Below are positions 1-8,499 of a stretch of DNA of 64,000 nt, in pieces; the first letter of the stretch is position 1, and each line of letters starts with the position of its first letter. The stretch lies in NCBI GenBank assembly GCA_016711875.1, contig JADJSD010000001.1, forward strand, positions 1,991,415 to 2,055,414, in the 5' to 3' direction. Made by a program: the position numbers and the translations under genes. The notes beneath the pieces are model-generated. The model searched no databases, was not told where the DNA came from, and saw nothing but the letters and a program-made list of their open reading frames with translations. This stretch comes from Betaproteobacteria bacterium. GTDB taxonomy: Bacteria > Pseudomonadota > Gammaproteobacteria > Burkholderiales > Usitatibacteraceae.

Positions 1-1407
1 GTAGGCCTTGTGCTCGTAGAGGGCGAGCAGGGCGCCGAGCGAGGCCGGGTCCAGCCGCGGCAGGACGATCGTCGTGCTCGGCCGGTCGCCGGGGCAGTCG
101 CGGTGCGGGTCGCCGGTGCTGCGGCCGGTCATGAGCGCCTCGCTCTGCGCGAGGGCGTGGGCGAGCAGGGCTTCGTGCGCGTCCGCGCGCGACCCCATGG
201 GTCGGGCGATGAGAATGAAGTCGCAGGCCGCCGGGTCCGTGCCCTGGTGCAGCCACTGGTGGAACGCGTGCTGGCCGGGCGTGCCGGGCTGGCCGAAGAT
301 CGCCGGGCAGGTGACGACGCCGACGGGGGAACCGTCGAGGCGCACGGACTTGCCGTTCGATTCCATCTCGAGTTGCTGGAGGTAGGCCGAGAGGTTCGCG
401 AGGCGGTCCGCGTAGGGCAGGACGGCGAGGACGCCCATCCCGAGGAAGTTGCGGTTCCACAGCCCCACGAGGGCGGCGAGCACCGGGACGTTTCGCTCCG
501 GCGGCGCCGACCGGAACTCCAGGTCCGCGGCATGGGCGCCGGCGAGCAGCCGCTCGAAGGCCGGCATGCCGATGGCGATGGCGATGGGCAGCCCCACGCT
601 CGACCACAACGAGTAGCGGCCCCCGATCCACTCGCCAAAGGGAAAGACGTTGCACTCGGGCAGGCCGAACCGCGCGGCTTCGTCGGCCTTGGCAGTGGCG
701 GCCACGAAATGGCGGGCGACCGCCCCCTCGCCCAGGGCCGAGACGATCCAGCGCTTGGCCGCGGCCGCGTTGGTCATCGTCTCCTGGGTCGTGAAGGTCT
801 TGGAGGCCACCACGACCAGGGTCGTGGCCGGATCGAGCCCGGCCAGGGCCTCGTCGAGGGAGACCGGGTCCAGGTTCTCGGCGAATCGCACCGCGGGGCC
901 GTCGGCGATGTCGGCGAGGGCCTGCAGGACGAGTCGCGGGCCGAGCGAGGAGCCGCCGATGCCCAGGGCCAGCACGGCGCGGATGGGCTCGCCGGTCGCG
1001 CCCTTCCATTGGCCGTCGCGGACGGCGGCGGCGAAGGTGCGCATGCGTTCGCGGCACCGCTGGATGTCGGGGAGGATATCCGCGCCGTCGACCACGACGT
1101 GCTCCTCGCCCCGCACGGCCGTGTGCAGGGCCGGGCGGCCCTCCGTCGGGTTCACCACGGCCCCGGCGAAAAGCCGCTCGACGGCCGCCGTCACCCCGCG
1201 CTCGCGGGCGAGGGCGACCAGGCGTTCCAGCGTTCCGGCGTTCACGCGCTGCTTGGAGAAATCGATCGACAGGCCGGCGAACGGGAACGTGAGGGAGGCG
1301 GCGCGCCCCGGGTCGGCGTCGAAGAGCGACTCGATGCGCGTTCCCGCGAGCGAATCGCGGTGCGCGGCAAGGGCGGTCCAGGCGGGCGAAGGGGCCGGGT
1401 CGGTCAT
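1..1407 (-). CDS. pgi: Glucose-6-phosphate isomerase, C-terminus cut off by window edge
   Basis: This enzyme interconverts glucose-6-phosphate and fructose-6-phosphate in the cytoplasm. The visible 469 residues begin MTDPAPSPAWTALAAH at an ATG and run off the left edge in frame. Family hallmarks are present in order: the LALGIGGSSLGPRLV phosphate-binding segment, SKTFTTQET, the signature-like EWIGGRYSLWSSVGLP, the catalytic-region EMESNGKS, and the late GQHAFHQWLHQGT block. The normal protein is about 550 residues, so roughly 80 C-terminal residues lie outside the window. The gene is transcribed away from the DMT transporter located 64 bp upstream and may be the last gene of that minus-strand group. 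Recognition is secure; only the missing end limits the call. Confidence 0.95.
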   Translation of the reverse strand, partial: MTDPAPSPAWTALAAHRDSLAGTRIESLFDADPGRAASLTFPFAGLSIDFSKQRVNAGTLERLVALARERGVTAAVERLFAGAVVNPTEGRPALHTAVRGEEHVVVDGADILPDIQRCRERMRTFAAAVRDGQWKGATGEPIRAVLALGIGGSSLGPRLVLQALADIADGPAVRFAENLDPVSLDEALAGLDPATTLVVVASKTFTTQETMTNAAAAKRWIVSALGEGAVARHFVAATAKADEAARFGLPECNVFPFGEWIGGRYSLWSSVGLPIAIAIGMPAFERLLAGAHAADLEFRSAPPERNVPVLAALVGLWNRNFLGMGVLAVLPYADRLANLSAYLQQLEMESNGKSVRLDGSPVGVVTCPAIFGQPGTPGQHAFHQWLHQGTDPAACDFILIARPMGSRADAHEALLAHALAQSEALMTGRSTGDPHRDCPGDRPSTTIVLPRLDPASLGALLALYEHKAY

Positions 1408-1471
1408 GGTGTCGTGTCGAGGGAAGCGCTCGGGAAGAACGCCGAACCATGATACCGGAGGGCGGGGAACC

Positions 1472-2338
1472 TCAGCCGAGCGCGAGGCCGGCGATGCCCA
1501 GGGCCATCCCCACCGCGGCGAGCAGGCGGCGGCGGACATCGCCTTCGCGCAGGAAGTGGGCGCCCATGAGCGCGGCGAAGAGGATCGACAGCTCCCGGGC
1601 CGGGGCGACCAGGCTCACCGGCGTGAAGACCATCGCGGTGAGGACGAAGATGTAGGAAAGCGGCGAGAGGAAGGCGATGGCGAGCGCCGTCCGGCGTTGG
1701 CCGGCCCAGGCGGCCGACAGCCCGCCCGGCGCCCGGTGCCGGGCCCACGGCAGCAGCACCGCGCAGCGGAAGGCGTTCGTCATCCAGTCGAACACGAGCG
1801 GCGGAATGAGGTAGGCCGCGACGGCCCGCTTGTCGAGCAGCGTGTAGATCGCGATCATCAGCCCGGTGAGGAGCGCGAAGCCCACCGCCTCTCGCACGGG
1901 GCCGCGGGACTGCGCGAACGGATTGCCGGCCAGCACCAGGGCCGACGCGCCGATGAGCAGGGCCCCGCCGAGCGCCCAGGGGCCCGGCCGTTCGCCGAAC
2001 ACGGCGATGGCGAAGGCCACCGTGAGCAAGGGGCCCGTCGCACGGGCGAGCGGGTAGACGATCGAGAGGTCGCCGCCGCCGCGGTAGGCGCGGTCGAGCA
2101 GCAGGAAGTACGCGGTGTGCACCATGCCGCTCATGAAGGTGACGGCGAAGTGCACGGGCTCGGGCTTCCACCCGGATTGCCAGACGGCGAAGGCCGCAAG
2201 CGGGGCGTAGATCGCCAGCGAGGCGATGGAGGTGAGCGCGACGAGTCCCGGGCCGCCGCCACTTTTCTTGAGCAGGTAGTTCCAGCTCGCGTGGATGAAC
2301 GCCGCCGCGACGACGAGCGCGAGCGCGAAGGCGCTCAC
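1472..2338 (-). CDS. DMT-superfamily (EamA) membrane transporter
   Basis: A 288-residue integral membrane protein with about ten hydrophobic helices in the two-repeat layout of the drug/metabolite transporter superfamily. The first helix is FALALVVAAAFIHASWNYLL; a second-half helix carries SLVAPARELSILFAALMGA, typical of EamA domains. The GTG start overlaps the methyltransferase stop as GTGA, so translation is probably coupled. The substrate cannot be read from the sequence; members export amino acids, purines or other small metabolites. Being the third gene of a Nudix/methyltransferase operon suggests disposal of a modified small metabolite, but that is inference only. Confidence 0.85.
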   Translation of the reverse strand: MSAFALALVVAAAFIHASWNYLLKKSGGGPGLVALTSIASLAIYAPLAAFAVWQSGWKPEPVHFAVTFMSGMVHTAYFLLLDRAYRGGGDLSIVYPLARATGPLLTVAFAIAVFGERPGPWALGGALLIGASALVLAGNPFAQSRGPVREAVGFALLTGLMIAIYTLLDKRAVAAYLIPPLVFDWMTNAFRCAVLLPWARHRAPGGLSAAWAGQRRTALAIAFLSPLSYIFVLTAMVFTPVSLVAPARELSILFAALMGAHFLREGDVRRRLLAAVGMALGIAGLALG

Positions 2339-3045
2339 GGCGCCATCTTGCGCAGGAGATCCACCCGCATCGGCCGGTCGAAGCGCGCCCCTGCCGGTCC
2401 CAGGTGCCGGTCGAAGCGTTCGCGCACCCGCGCGACGGTGGCTCCCGATCGATCGAGCGCGGAGTGGGTCACGCCCATCATGCGGGTCTCGAAGTCCGCG
2501 AAGTCGCGGAAGGCGATCGGCGCGACGAAGTGCACCTGCGCGAGCGCCTCGAAGCGCCCGCGCGCGACCGACCGGGCGATCGCGTCGATGGCCGCGGCGC
2601 GCGCGGCCTCCTCGTCGTGGAAGATCCGCATGATCTCGTTGAAGTCGCCGGCGAAGACGGGCTCGCTCGCGTAGAGCCACCCGCCCGGCCGCAGCACCCG
2701 GGCCACCTCGTCCAGGGCGCGGTCCAGGCGCGCGGGCGGGACATGGTGCAGGCTCTTGAGCATGAGCGCGAGATCGAACGTGCCTTCGGCGAAGGGAATG
2801 TCGTCCGCGCCGCCTTCGCCGAAGGCGAGGCCCGGCACGGCGGGCGCGGCGAGATTGCGCGCGTGCTGGACCCGGTCCACCTCGAGCGCTTCGACCGAGG
2901 CGACGAGCCCGCCTTCCAGGAGCCGGCGCGAGAATTCCGCGGCGCCGCAGCCCAGGTCCACCACGCGGGCGCCCGCCAGGGGGACGAGCTCGGCGAGCAG
3001 CCGCGTCTCGTCGTCCACCACGCGCGGCGCGGCGAGCGCGCTCAT
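2335..3045 (-). CDS. Class I SAM-dependent methyltransferase
   Basis: A 236-residue soluble protein with the Rossmann-type methyltransferase core. Motif I is VVDLGCGAAEFSRRL, followed by an acidic residue after beta-2 (LEVDRVQ), a motif II-like GTFDLALMLKSLHHV, and the post-II RVLRPGGWLYASEPV typical of UbiE/Methyltransf_11 proteins. The ATG overlaps the Nudix stop as ATGA and its own stop overlaps the transporter GTG, so the three genes form one coupled unit. The acceptor substrate is not recognisable. The C-terminal part (EIMRIFHDEEA onward) is helical and shows no further domain. Confidence 0.85.
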   Translation of the reverse strand: MSALAAPRVVDDETRLLAELVPLAGARVVDLGCGAAEFSRRLLEGGLVASVEALEVDRVQHARNLAAPAVPGLAFGEGGADDIPFAEGTFDLALMLKSLHHVPPARLDRALDEVARVLRPGGWLYASEPVFAGDFNEIMRIFHDEEAARAAAIDAIARSVARGRFEALAQVHFVAPIAFRDFADFETRMMGVTHSALDRSGATVARVRERFDRHLGPAGARFDRPMRVDLLRKMAP

Positions 3046-3917
3046 GGCTTCGTGAGGCGCACGAGATCCAGGTACTGCGGGTCCTCCGGCGCGATGACGC
3101 CCAGGCGAAGGAGCGCGTCCACCGTGACGGTGCCGGCATCCGGCGTGAACTCGCCCGCGAGGAGGGCCTCGATCGTCGCGGGAATGCTCATGCAGTAGTG
3201 CGCCGAGACCTCGCCGTCGGTGTTCCTCGGCGTGAAGTCCGCGGGCAGCCACAGGTCGTGCACGAAGAGGATCTCGCGGTGCAGGCCCTCGGGGACCGAA
3301 TACTCCACGCGCAGGGCGCCCACGCAGGGCACGTCCCGGAGCATCGCGGGGGGCAGCCCCGCCTCCTCCCACGACTCCTTGCGGATCGTCTCCTCGACCG
3401 TGAAGCCCGAGGCGATCCGTCCACCCACGAGGTTGTCGAGCCGGTCGGGGTCCACGCTCTTGGAGGCCGAGCGGCGCGCGATCCACAGGTGCGGCTCGCC
3501 GTCGCGACGGGTGAACCCCGTGAGGTGGGCCCCGTAGGCGACCATCCCGAAGGCTCGCGTCGCGGCGCGCTCGATGCGCAGCATCTCCGGGGCGGCGTAG
3601 TGGTGCGAGACGCTCACCTCCTCGTCGCGCCATCCCGCGATCAGGCCCTCGGCGGCGAGCGCGCGCGTCACCTGCGCCAGCGCGGCGGTGCGGCCCTCGG
3701 CCGTGTCGGGCGTTGCGCTGAAGCGCACGCGCTCGGGGGAGAAAGCGAACCAGTGCGGCCAGCGTTCGAGCGCGTTCGCGAAGGACGGGCGCAGCCAGCC
3801 GAGCGTGTGGTCCTGCACCTCGAAGGCGACGAGGGATATCTCGCGGTCGAGGTGCGAGGCGTGGGTGCACGCGGAGCGCACGAGGTCGGCCAGGTCGGCG
3901 TGGCGGCGGGACTTCAT
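3042..3917 (-). CDS. Nudix hydrolase with N-terminal DUF4743 domain
   Basis: A 291-residue protein with the two-part build of the DUF4743-Nudix family (plant NUDT20/24 and yeast YJR142W relatives). The N-terminal half holds the DUF4743-like region (WLRPSFANAL, HWFAFSPERVRFS). The Nudix box follows at GRIASGFTVEE then KESWEEAGL, with Lys replacing the usual Arg in REUXEEXGU. Characterised eukaryotic members hydrolyse oxidised thiamine diphosphate, so a house-cleaning role for damaged ThDP is the best guess; no bacterial proof is visible here. It is the first gene of a three-gene operon whose members overlap by 4 bp each. An upstream TTG at 3927 is possible, but the ATG at 3917 gives the conserved start. 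Confidence 0.85.
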   Translation of the reverse strand: MKSRRHADLADLVRSACTHASHLDREISLVAFEVQDHTLGWLRPSFANALERWPHWFAFSPERVRFSATPDTAEGRTAALAQVTRALAAEGLIAGWRDEEVSVSHHYAAPEMLRIERAATRAFGMVAYGAHLTGFTRRDGEPHLWIARRSASKSVDPDRLDNLVGGRIASGFTVEETIRKESWEEAGLPPAMLRDVPCVGALRVEYSVPEGLHREILFVHDLWLPADFTPRNTDGEVSAHYCMSIPATIEALLAGEFTPDAGTVTVDALLRLGVIAPEDPQYLDLVRLTKP

Positions 3918-3920
3918 TCG

Positions 3921-3949
3921 TTGACAAGTCTAGGGCATTTCCCTATATT
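3921..3949 (+). promoter_or_regulatory. Sigma-70 promoter for dadA
   Basis: A perfect TTGACA (3921-3926) lies 17 bp before TATATT (3944-3949), which is almost the textbook sigma-70 promoter and is rare in this G+C-rich window. It points towards dadA, with an expected transcript start near 3956 and a leader of about 90 nt. It lies just upstream of the divergent Nudix gene, whose start is at 3917. Confidence 0.75.
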
Positions 3950-3980
3950 TCGCGCCAACTCCGGGGAGGAGACAGCGGTC

Positions 3981-4016
3981 AAGGGGAGAAGCGGGGAATG
4001 CGCCGCTTCTCCCCTT
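3981..4016 (+). promoter_or_regulatory. Hairpin in the dadA leader, attenuator-like
   Basis: The arms AAGGGGAGAAGCGG (3981-3994) and CCGCTTCTCCCCTT (4003-4016) form a perfect 14-bp stem with an 8-nt loop. It lies between the promoter at 3921-3949 and the dadA ATG at 4049, so it would be in the mRNA leader. Only two T residues close the right arm and no longer U-run follows, so it is not a classical terminator. It could be a stability hairpin, a protein-binding site or a weak attenuator. Confidence 0.5.
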
Positions 4017-4048
4017 GTCCGTTTCGGGCTCCCGAAAAGATCGCATCC

Positions 4049-5299
4049 ATGAAAGTCATCGTCCTCGGCGCCGGCGTGATCGGCACGGCGAGCGCCTGGT
4101 ACCTCGCCGAGGCCGGCCACGAAGTCGTCGTTGTCGAGCGGCGCGAGGCCCCCGGCCTCGAGACTTCCTTCGCCAACGGCGGGCACGTCTCCGTCGGCCA
4201 CGCCGAGCCGTGGGCCGGGCCCGGGGCGCCCGCGAAGATCCTCCGGTGGCTGTCGCAGGACGACGCGCCGCTGCTCTTCCGCCCGCGCATGGACCCGGCC
4301 CAGTGGCGCTGGGGCGTGCAGTTCCTCCTCGAATGCCTCGCGTGGCGCGCCACCGCCAACACCGCGCAGATCTTCGCGATGGCGCTCTACTCGCGCCAGC
4401 AACTGCAGCTGCTGCGCGCGCGCACCGGCATCGCGTACGACGAATCGACGCGGGGCATCCTGCATCTCTACACCGACCCGGCCTCCTTCGCATCGGCGCG
4501 CGAAGGCTCGGCCCTCTTTCGCCGGCTGGGGCTCGCGCGCGAGGAGAAGAGCGTCGAGGAGGCCCTCGCCCTCGAGCCCGCGCTCTCCGCCGCCCGGGAC
4601 CGCCTTGCGGGCGCGATCTTCGTGCCCTCGGACGAGTCGGGGGATGCGCACCGGTTCACCGCGGAACTCGCGCGGCTTTCGCAGGAGAAGGGCGTCACCT
4701 TTCTCGCCGGACGCGAGATCCAGGGACTTCGCGCCACCGACAAGGGCGTGACGGCCGTCGTCGTGAAGGGGCCCGCGGGCGAGGAGACGATCGCCGGTGA
4801 CGCGTTCGTGGTTGCGCTGGGCAGCTACAGTCCGCTTCTCACCCGGCCCCTGGGGATCGACCTGCCCGTGTATCCCGCGAAGGGCTACTCGGCCACGGTC
4901 GCGGTCGCCGACGCGTCCCGCGCCCCGCGCGTCCCGCTCACCGACGACGAGGCGAAGATCGTCATCACGCGCCTGGGCGATCGGATCCGGGTCGCGGGCA
5001 CGGCGGAACTCGCCGGCTATTCGACGGAACTGAACCCGGTTCGATGCGAGGTGCTCGTTCGGCGCATGCGCGAGCTCCTGCCCGAGGCCGGCGACTGGGC
5101 GAATCCGGCGTACTGGACGGGCCTTCGCCCCGCGACGCCCTCGGGCGTCCCGATCATCGGCCGGACACGGATACCCAATCTCTGGATCAACACCGGCCAC
5201 GGCACCCTCGGCTGGACGATGGCCTGCGGTTCGGGGCGGGCGCTGGCCGACCGGATCTCCGGGCGCCGTCCCGAGGTCGTGTTCGCCTTCGCGGATTAG
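4049..5299 (+). CDS. dadA: D-amino acid dehydrogenase, FAD-dependent
   Basis: This is a 416-residue flavoprotein of the DAO family that oxidises D-amino acids to 2-oxo acids and ammonia, feeding electrons to the respiratory chain. The N-terminus has the dinucleotide-binding GAGVIG at residues 7-12, followed by the DadA-type TSFANGGHVSVGHAEPWA. The C-terminus has the GHGTLGWTMACGSGRALAD block characteristic of DadA. The ATG at 4049 was chosen because the GXGXXG strand begins 6 residues later; a frame-open ATG at 3998 would put extra residues inside the leader hairpin. It lies 33 bp before ilvA and is followed by a RidA protein, which fits an amino-acid catabolic operon. Family confidence is high; substrate range is not visible. 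Confidence 0.92.
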   Translation: MKVIVLGAGVIGTASAWYLAEAGHEVVVVERREAPGLETSFANGGHVSVGHAEPWAGPGAPAKILRWLSQDDAPLLFRPRMDPAQWRWGVQFLLECLAWRATANTAQIFAMALYSRQQLQLLRARTGIAYDESTRGILHLYTDPASFASAREGSALFRRLGLAREEKSVEEALALEPALSAARDRLAGAIFVPSDESGDAHRFTAELARLSQEKGVTFLAGREIQGLRATDKGVTAVVVKGPAGEETIAGDAFVVALGSYSPLLTRPLGIDLPVYPAKGYSATVAVADASRAPRVPLTDDEAKIVITRLGDRIRVAGTAELAGYSTELNPVRCEVLVRRMRELLPEAGDWANPAYWTGLRPATPSGVPIIGRTRIPNLWINTGHGTLGWTMACGSGRALADRISGRRPEVVFAFAD

Positions 5300-5332
5300 C
5301 CCCACGCGGCCGATTTACGGGACAATGCGCGG

Positions 5333-6547
5333 ATGACGGTCACTCTCGAAGACATCCGCGCCGCCGCGGACCTCCTGCGCGGCCAGGTCGTCGACACGCC
5401 CTGCCTGCATTCGCGCACGCTCTCGGAGATCACGGGCGCCCAGGTCTGGCTCAAGTTCGAGAACCACCAGTTCACGGCCTCGTTCAAGGAGCGCGGTGCG
5501 CTCGTGAAGCTGCTCGCGCTTTCCCCGGAGGCCGCGAAGCAGGGCGTCATCGCCTGCTCGGCGGGCAACCACGCGCAGGGCGTCGCCTACCACGCGAGCC
5601 GGCTCGGAATCCCGGCGGTCATCGTGATGCCGCGCCACACGCCGTTCGTGAAGGTCGAACACACGCGCCGGCACGGCGCCGAGGTGATCCTGCACGGCGA
5701 GAACTTCGACGAGGCGAAGGCCGAGGCCCGTGCGCTCGCGGTCTCCCGCCATCTCACCCTCGTGCACCCCTACGACGATGAGAAGATCGTGGCCGGCCAG
5801 GGGACCATCGCCCTCGAGATGCTCGCGGCGCATCCGCAACTCGACACGCTCGTCGTGGCGATCGGCGGCGGGGGCCTCATCGCGGGCATGGCGACGGCCG
5901 CCAAGGCGCTGAACCCCGCGATCGAGGTGATCGGCGTCGAGACGGAGCGCTTCCCCTCCATGTACCACGCGGTGCGCGGCACCCATGCCGCCTTCGGCGC
6001 CTCGACCATCGCCGAGGGAATCGCGGTGAAGGAACCCGGCCGCATCACGCAGGCCATCGTCGAGCGGCTCGTCTCCGACATCGTGCTGGTCGACGAAGGC
6101 GACATCGAACAGGCCATCGTGATGCTCCTCGAGATCGAGAAGACGGTGGTCGAAGGCGCGGGCGCCGCGTCCCTCGCCGCGCTCCTGAAGGAGCCGGGCC
6201 GCTATGCCGGCCGACAGGTGGGCCTCGTGCTGTGCGGCGGCAACATCGATCCGCTGGTGCTCGCGGAGATCATCGAGCGCGGCATGGTGCGCGGCGGGCG
6301 CCTCGCGCGGGTGCGCGTGCAGGTGCGCGACCTGCCCGGCTCGCTCGCCCGCGTGACCGGCCTCCTCGCGGACCAGAACGCCAACATCGAGGAGGTGCAC
6401 CACCAGCGCGCCTTCACCCACCTCGCCGTACAGGACGCGGAGGTGGATTTCGTCCTGAAGACCCGCAGCCACGCGCACGTGGCCGAGATCGTCGAGGCCC
6501 TCACCCGCGCCGGCTACCTCGCGCGCGTGCGAAACTCCGACGAGTGA
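5333..6547 (+). CDS. ilvA: Threonine ammonia-lyase with C-terminal ACT domain
   Basis: A 404-residue PLP enzyme that deaminates threonine (and serine) to a 2-oxo acid through an enamine/imine. The PLP lysine is K52 in TASFKERGAL, and the phosphate-binding glycine loop is GGGGL at 178-182. The last ~80 residues (VRVQVRDLPGSLARVTGLL onward) form one ACT domain, so this is the short ~400-residue class rather than the 500-residue E. coli IlvA with two regulatory modules. It may be either biosynthetic (2-oxobutyrate for isoleucine) or catabolic. RidA, the enzyme that hydrolyses its enamine product, begins 35 bp downstream. Confidence 0.9.
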   Translation: MTVTLEDIRAAADLLRGQVVDTPCLHSRTLSEITGAQVWLKFENHQFTASFKERGALVKLLALSPEAAKQGVIACSAGNHAQGVAYHASRLGIPAVIVMPRHTPFVKVEHTRRHGAEVILHGENFDEAKAEARALAVSRHLTLVHPYDDEKIVAGQGTIALEMLAAHPQLDTLVVAIGGGGLIAGMATAAKALNPAIEVIGVETERFPSMYHAVRGTHAAFGASTIAEGIAVKEPGRITQAIVERLVSDIVLVDEGDIEQAIVMLLEIEKTVVEGAGAASLAALLKEPGRYAGRQVGLVLCGGNIDPLVLAEIIERGMVRGGRLARVRVQVRDLPGSLARVTGLLADQNANIEEVHHQRAFTHLAVQDAEVDFVLKTRSHAHVAEIVEALTRAGYLARVRNSDE

Positions 6548-6582
6548 ACCGTTTTTCGCAACCCCGACACGGAGCATTTTCC

Positions 6583-6930
6583 ATGAGCCTCAACCGCCAC
6601 CACGTGGGCAAGCGTCTTTCCGAGATGGTCGTGCACAACGGCACGGTGTACCTCGCCGGGCAGGTCGCCTCCGACATGACCCTCGACATCATCGGGCAGA
6701 CGCAGGACGTGCTCGCCTCCATCGACCGCCTGCTGGGCGAGGCCGGCAGCGACAAGACGAAGATCCTCACCGCGCAGATCTTCCTGCCCGACATGGCCGA
6801 CTTCGCCGCCATGAATTCGGTGTGGGAGCGCTGGGTCGTCCCGGGCCACGCGCCGGCGCGCGCCACCATCGAGGCGAAGCTCGCGAACCCGTCCTACCGG
6901 ATCGAGATCCTGGTCGTCGCCGCGCAGTAG
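6583..6930 (+). CDS. RidA/YjgF/UK114-family protein
   Basis: A 115-residue member of the Rid family, small trimeric proteins that hydrolyse reactive 2-aminoacrylate-type imines made by PLP dehydratases. The sequence keeps the fold markers VHNGTVYLAGQVA, DRLLGEAGSDKTKIL and PGHAPARATIEAKLANPSYRIEI. The Arg in PARATIE corresponds to the substrate-carboxylate arginine of active RidA proteins. Its place directly after ilvA matches its known job. A second Rid protein lies at 10383-10769. Confidence 0.88.
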   Translation: MSLNRHHVGKRLSEMVVHNGTVYLAGQVASDMTLDIIGQTQDVLASIDRLLGEAGSDKTKILTAQIFLPDMADFAAMNSVWERWVVPGHAPARATIEAKLANPSYRIEILVVAAQ

Positions 6931-6939
6931 GGGCCCGCC

Positions 6940-8103
6940 GTGCCGCGCGCCGAATTCCTCACGATCGCCCTGCTCAGCGTCCACGTGGCGCTCGGGCTGC
7001 TGTGCCTGGGCGCGGCGCGGGGCGAGGCGGATGGCCGCGGCATCCGCCTGTGGGGCTGGGGATTGCTCGTCTATGCGTCGGGCATCGCGGTGAGCCTCGC
7101 GGGCGTGCCCACCAAGCCCGTCGCGCTCTTCGTCGGGAACATCCTCATCTCGGGCTCGTCGATCGTGACGGCGCTGGGGGCCCTGCACTACACGAAGCGC
7201 GGCCTCGACCGGACGTCCGCGCTGGTCGGGCTCGCCATCGCCACGGCCGCGCTCGCCTACGGCAACTTCGCCATCTCGCCGCCGAACCACGGGTTCAACG
7301 TCGTCGTACCGACGATCGTGGGAACGGTGCTCTTCATGCACGCCGGTCTCGCGCTCCTCAGGGCCCCGCACGAGGACGCGGGGCGCGCCGCCCGGGTCGT
7401 GGGCGGGGTGCTGCTCGCCGCGGTGCTCATCTGGTGGGCGCGCGTCGCCTCGATGCCGGCGCTCTTCGCCGAACCCATCGACCGGCAGCGCCTCGACATC
7501 GTGGTGGCGGTCTTCGCCATCGCGCAGATCCTGGTCGGCGTCGCCGCGGCCTTCGGGGTCTTCTGGATGGAGGTGAGCATCACGCGCGCCGGGATGCTGC
7601 GCATGGCCTTCACCGATTCGTTGACGGGCCTCGCCAATCGCCGCGCGATCGTCGATCGCTTCGCGGACGAGGTGGCGCGCATGAAGCGCAAGGGCGGCGG
7701 CCTCGCCCTGGCGGTCTTCGACCTCGACCACTTCAAGGGCACGAACGACACGCATGGCCACCTGGTCGGCGATGCGCTCCTCGCCCACGTCGGGCGTGTC
7801 CTCGCGGCGGGCAAGCGCGGCGGCGACGTGCTGGGCCGCATCGGCGGCGAGGAATTCGTCGTGCTCATGGCCGACCCGCTGCCCGGCGGTGCGCACCTGG
7901 CCGCGGACCGGCTGCGCCACGCCATCGAGGCCACGTCCCTGCTGCACGAGGGTCACGCCCTCACGGTGACGGTGAGCGGCGGCGTCGCGCGATTTCCCCA
8001 GGACGGCGAGACCTGGGATGCCCTTTTTTCCGTGGCCGACCGGCGCCTCTACGAGGCCAAGCGCGCGGGACGCAACCGCGTCGTGAGCGCGGCGGCCGCC
8101 TGA
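6940..8103 (+). CDS. Membrane-bound diguanylate cyclase (GGDEF)
   Basis: This 387-residue protein makes the second messenger c-di-GMP. Residues 1-210 form about seven membrane helices with little extracytoplasmic sequence. The GGDEF domain starts at MAFTDSLTGLANRR (~222) and carries an active-type GGEEF at 302-306. The product-inhibition I-site RGGD is at 293-296, five residues before it, so allosteric feedback is expected. FDLDHFKGTND supplies the metal/substrate aspartates; Gly replaces the common Lys/Gln in FKGxND. The start is GTG, 9 bp after ridA. What the membrane part senses is unknown. Confidence 0.92.
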   Translation: MPRAEFLTIALLSVHVALGLLCLGAARGEADGRGIRLWGWGLLVYASGIAVSLAGVPTKPVALFVGNILISGSSIVTALGALHYTKRGLDRTSALVGLAIATAALAYGNFAISPPNHGFNVVVPTIVGTVLFMHAGLALLRAPHEDAGRAARVVGGVLLAAVLIWWARVASMPALFAEPIDRQRLDIVVAVFAIAQILVGVAAAFGVFWMEVSITRAGMLRMAFTDSLTGLANRRAIVDRFADEVARMKRKGGGLALAVFDLDHFKGTNDTHGHLVGDALLAHVGRVLAAGKRGGDVLGRIGGEEFVVLMADPLPGGAHLAADRLRHAIEATSLLHEGHALTVTVSGGVARFPQDGETWDALFSVADRRLYEAKRAGRNRVVSAAAA

Positions 8104-8117
8104 GGGGAGCAACGGCC

Positions 8118-8486
8118 ATGCAGATCTTCCTGATCGTCCTCGGCAGCCTCGTGATTCTCGTCGCGGTGGCCGCGATCGTCATCGTGCGCCGCGCCGGCGA
8201 GTTCGGTCGCCTCGTGCAGGACGGCATCGAGACGATCGGTCTCGTGGAAGAAAAGCTCGTGTTCGGGGGGGGCGGGGGCACGCGCAAGGGCAAGCACCTG
8301 CGTTACGCGTACAAGGACGAACGGGGCCGCGAGCACCGCTTCCGCTCGCAGGTCACGGAGGGGCGATTCGACCAGTTCGACGTGGGAGACCCCATCGACA
8401 TCGTCTACTCGCGCGCGAACCCCGCGGTGAGCGCCCCCAAGTGGCTCGTCGACGAGGCGAGGGCGGCGCGCGAGAAGAAGCGCTAG
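8118..8486 (+). CDS. Small DUF3592-like membrane protein
   Basis: A 122-residue protein with one N-terminal membrane helix (residues 2-23) followed by a soluble domain. KHLRYAYKDERGREHRF and VGDPIDIVYSRANPAVS resemble the DUF3592 pattern of a short beta-rich domain after a helix. A good ribosome site (GAGGGGAGC) precedes the ATG, and it starts 14 bp after the cyclase, so it is probably co-transcribed. It ends 13 bp from a convergent gene. Function unknown. Confidence 0.75.
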   Translation: MQIFLIVLGSLVILVAVAAIVIVRRAGEFGRLVQDGIETIGLVEEKLVFGGGGGTRKGKHLRYAYKDERGREHRFRSQVTEGRFDQFDVGDPIDIVYSRANPAVSAPKWLVDEARAAREKKR

Positions 8487-8499
8487 GCCGGCGCGGGAT

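Noticed and set aside
10..1452. 480-codon plus-strand frame at the left edge
   Set aside because: It is antisense to pgi, which has all isomerase motifs on the minus strand.
3981..4016. Intrinsic terminator for an upstream plus-strand gene
   Set aside because: No plus-strand gene lies upstream, and there is no U-run; it is in the dadA leader.
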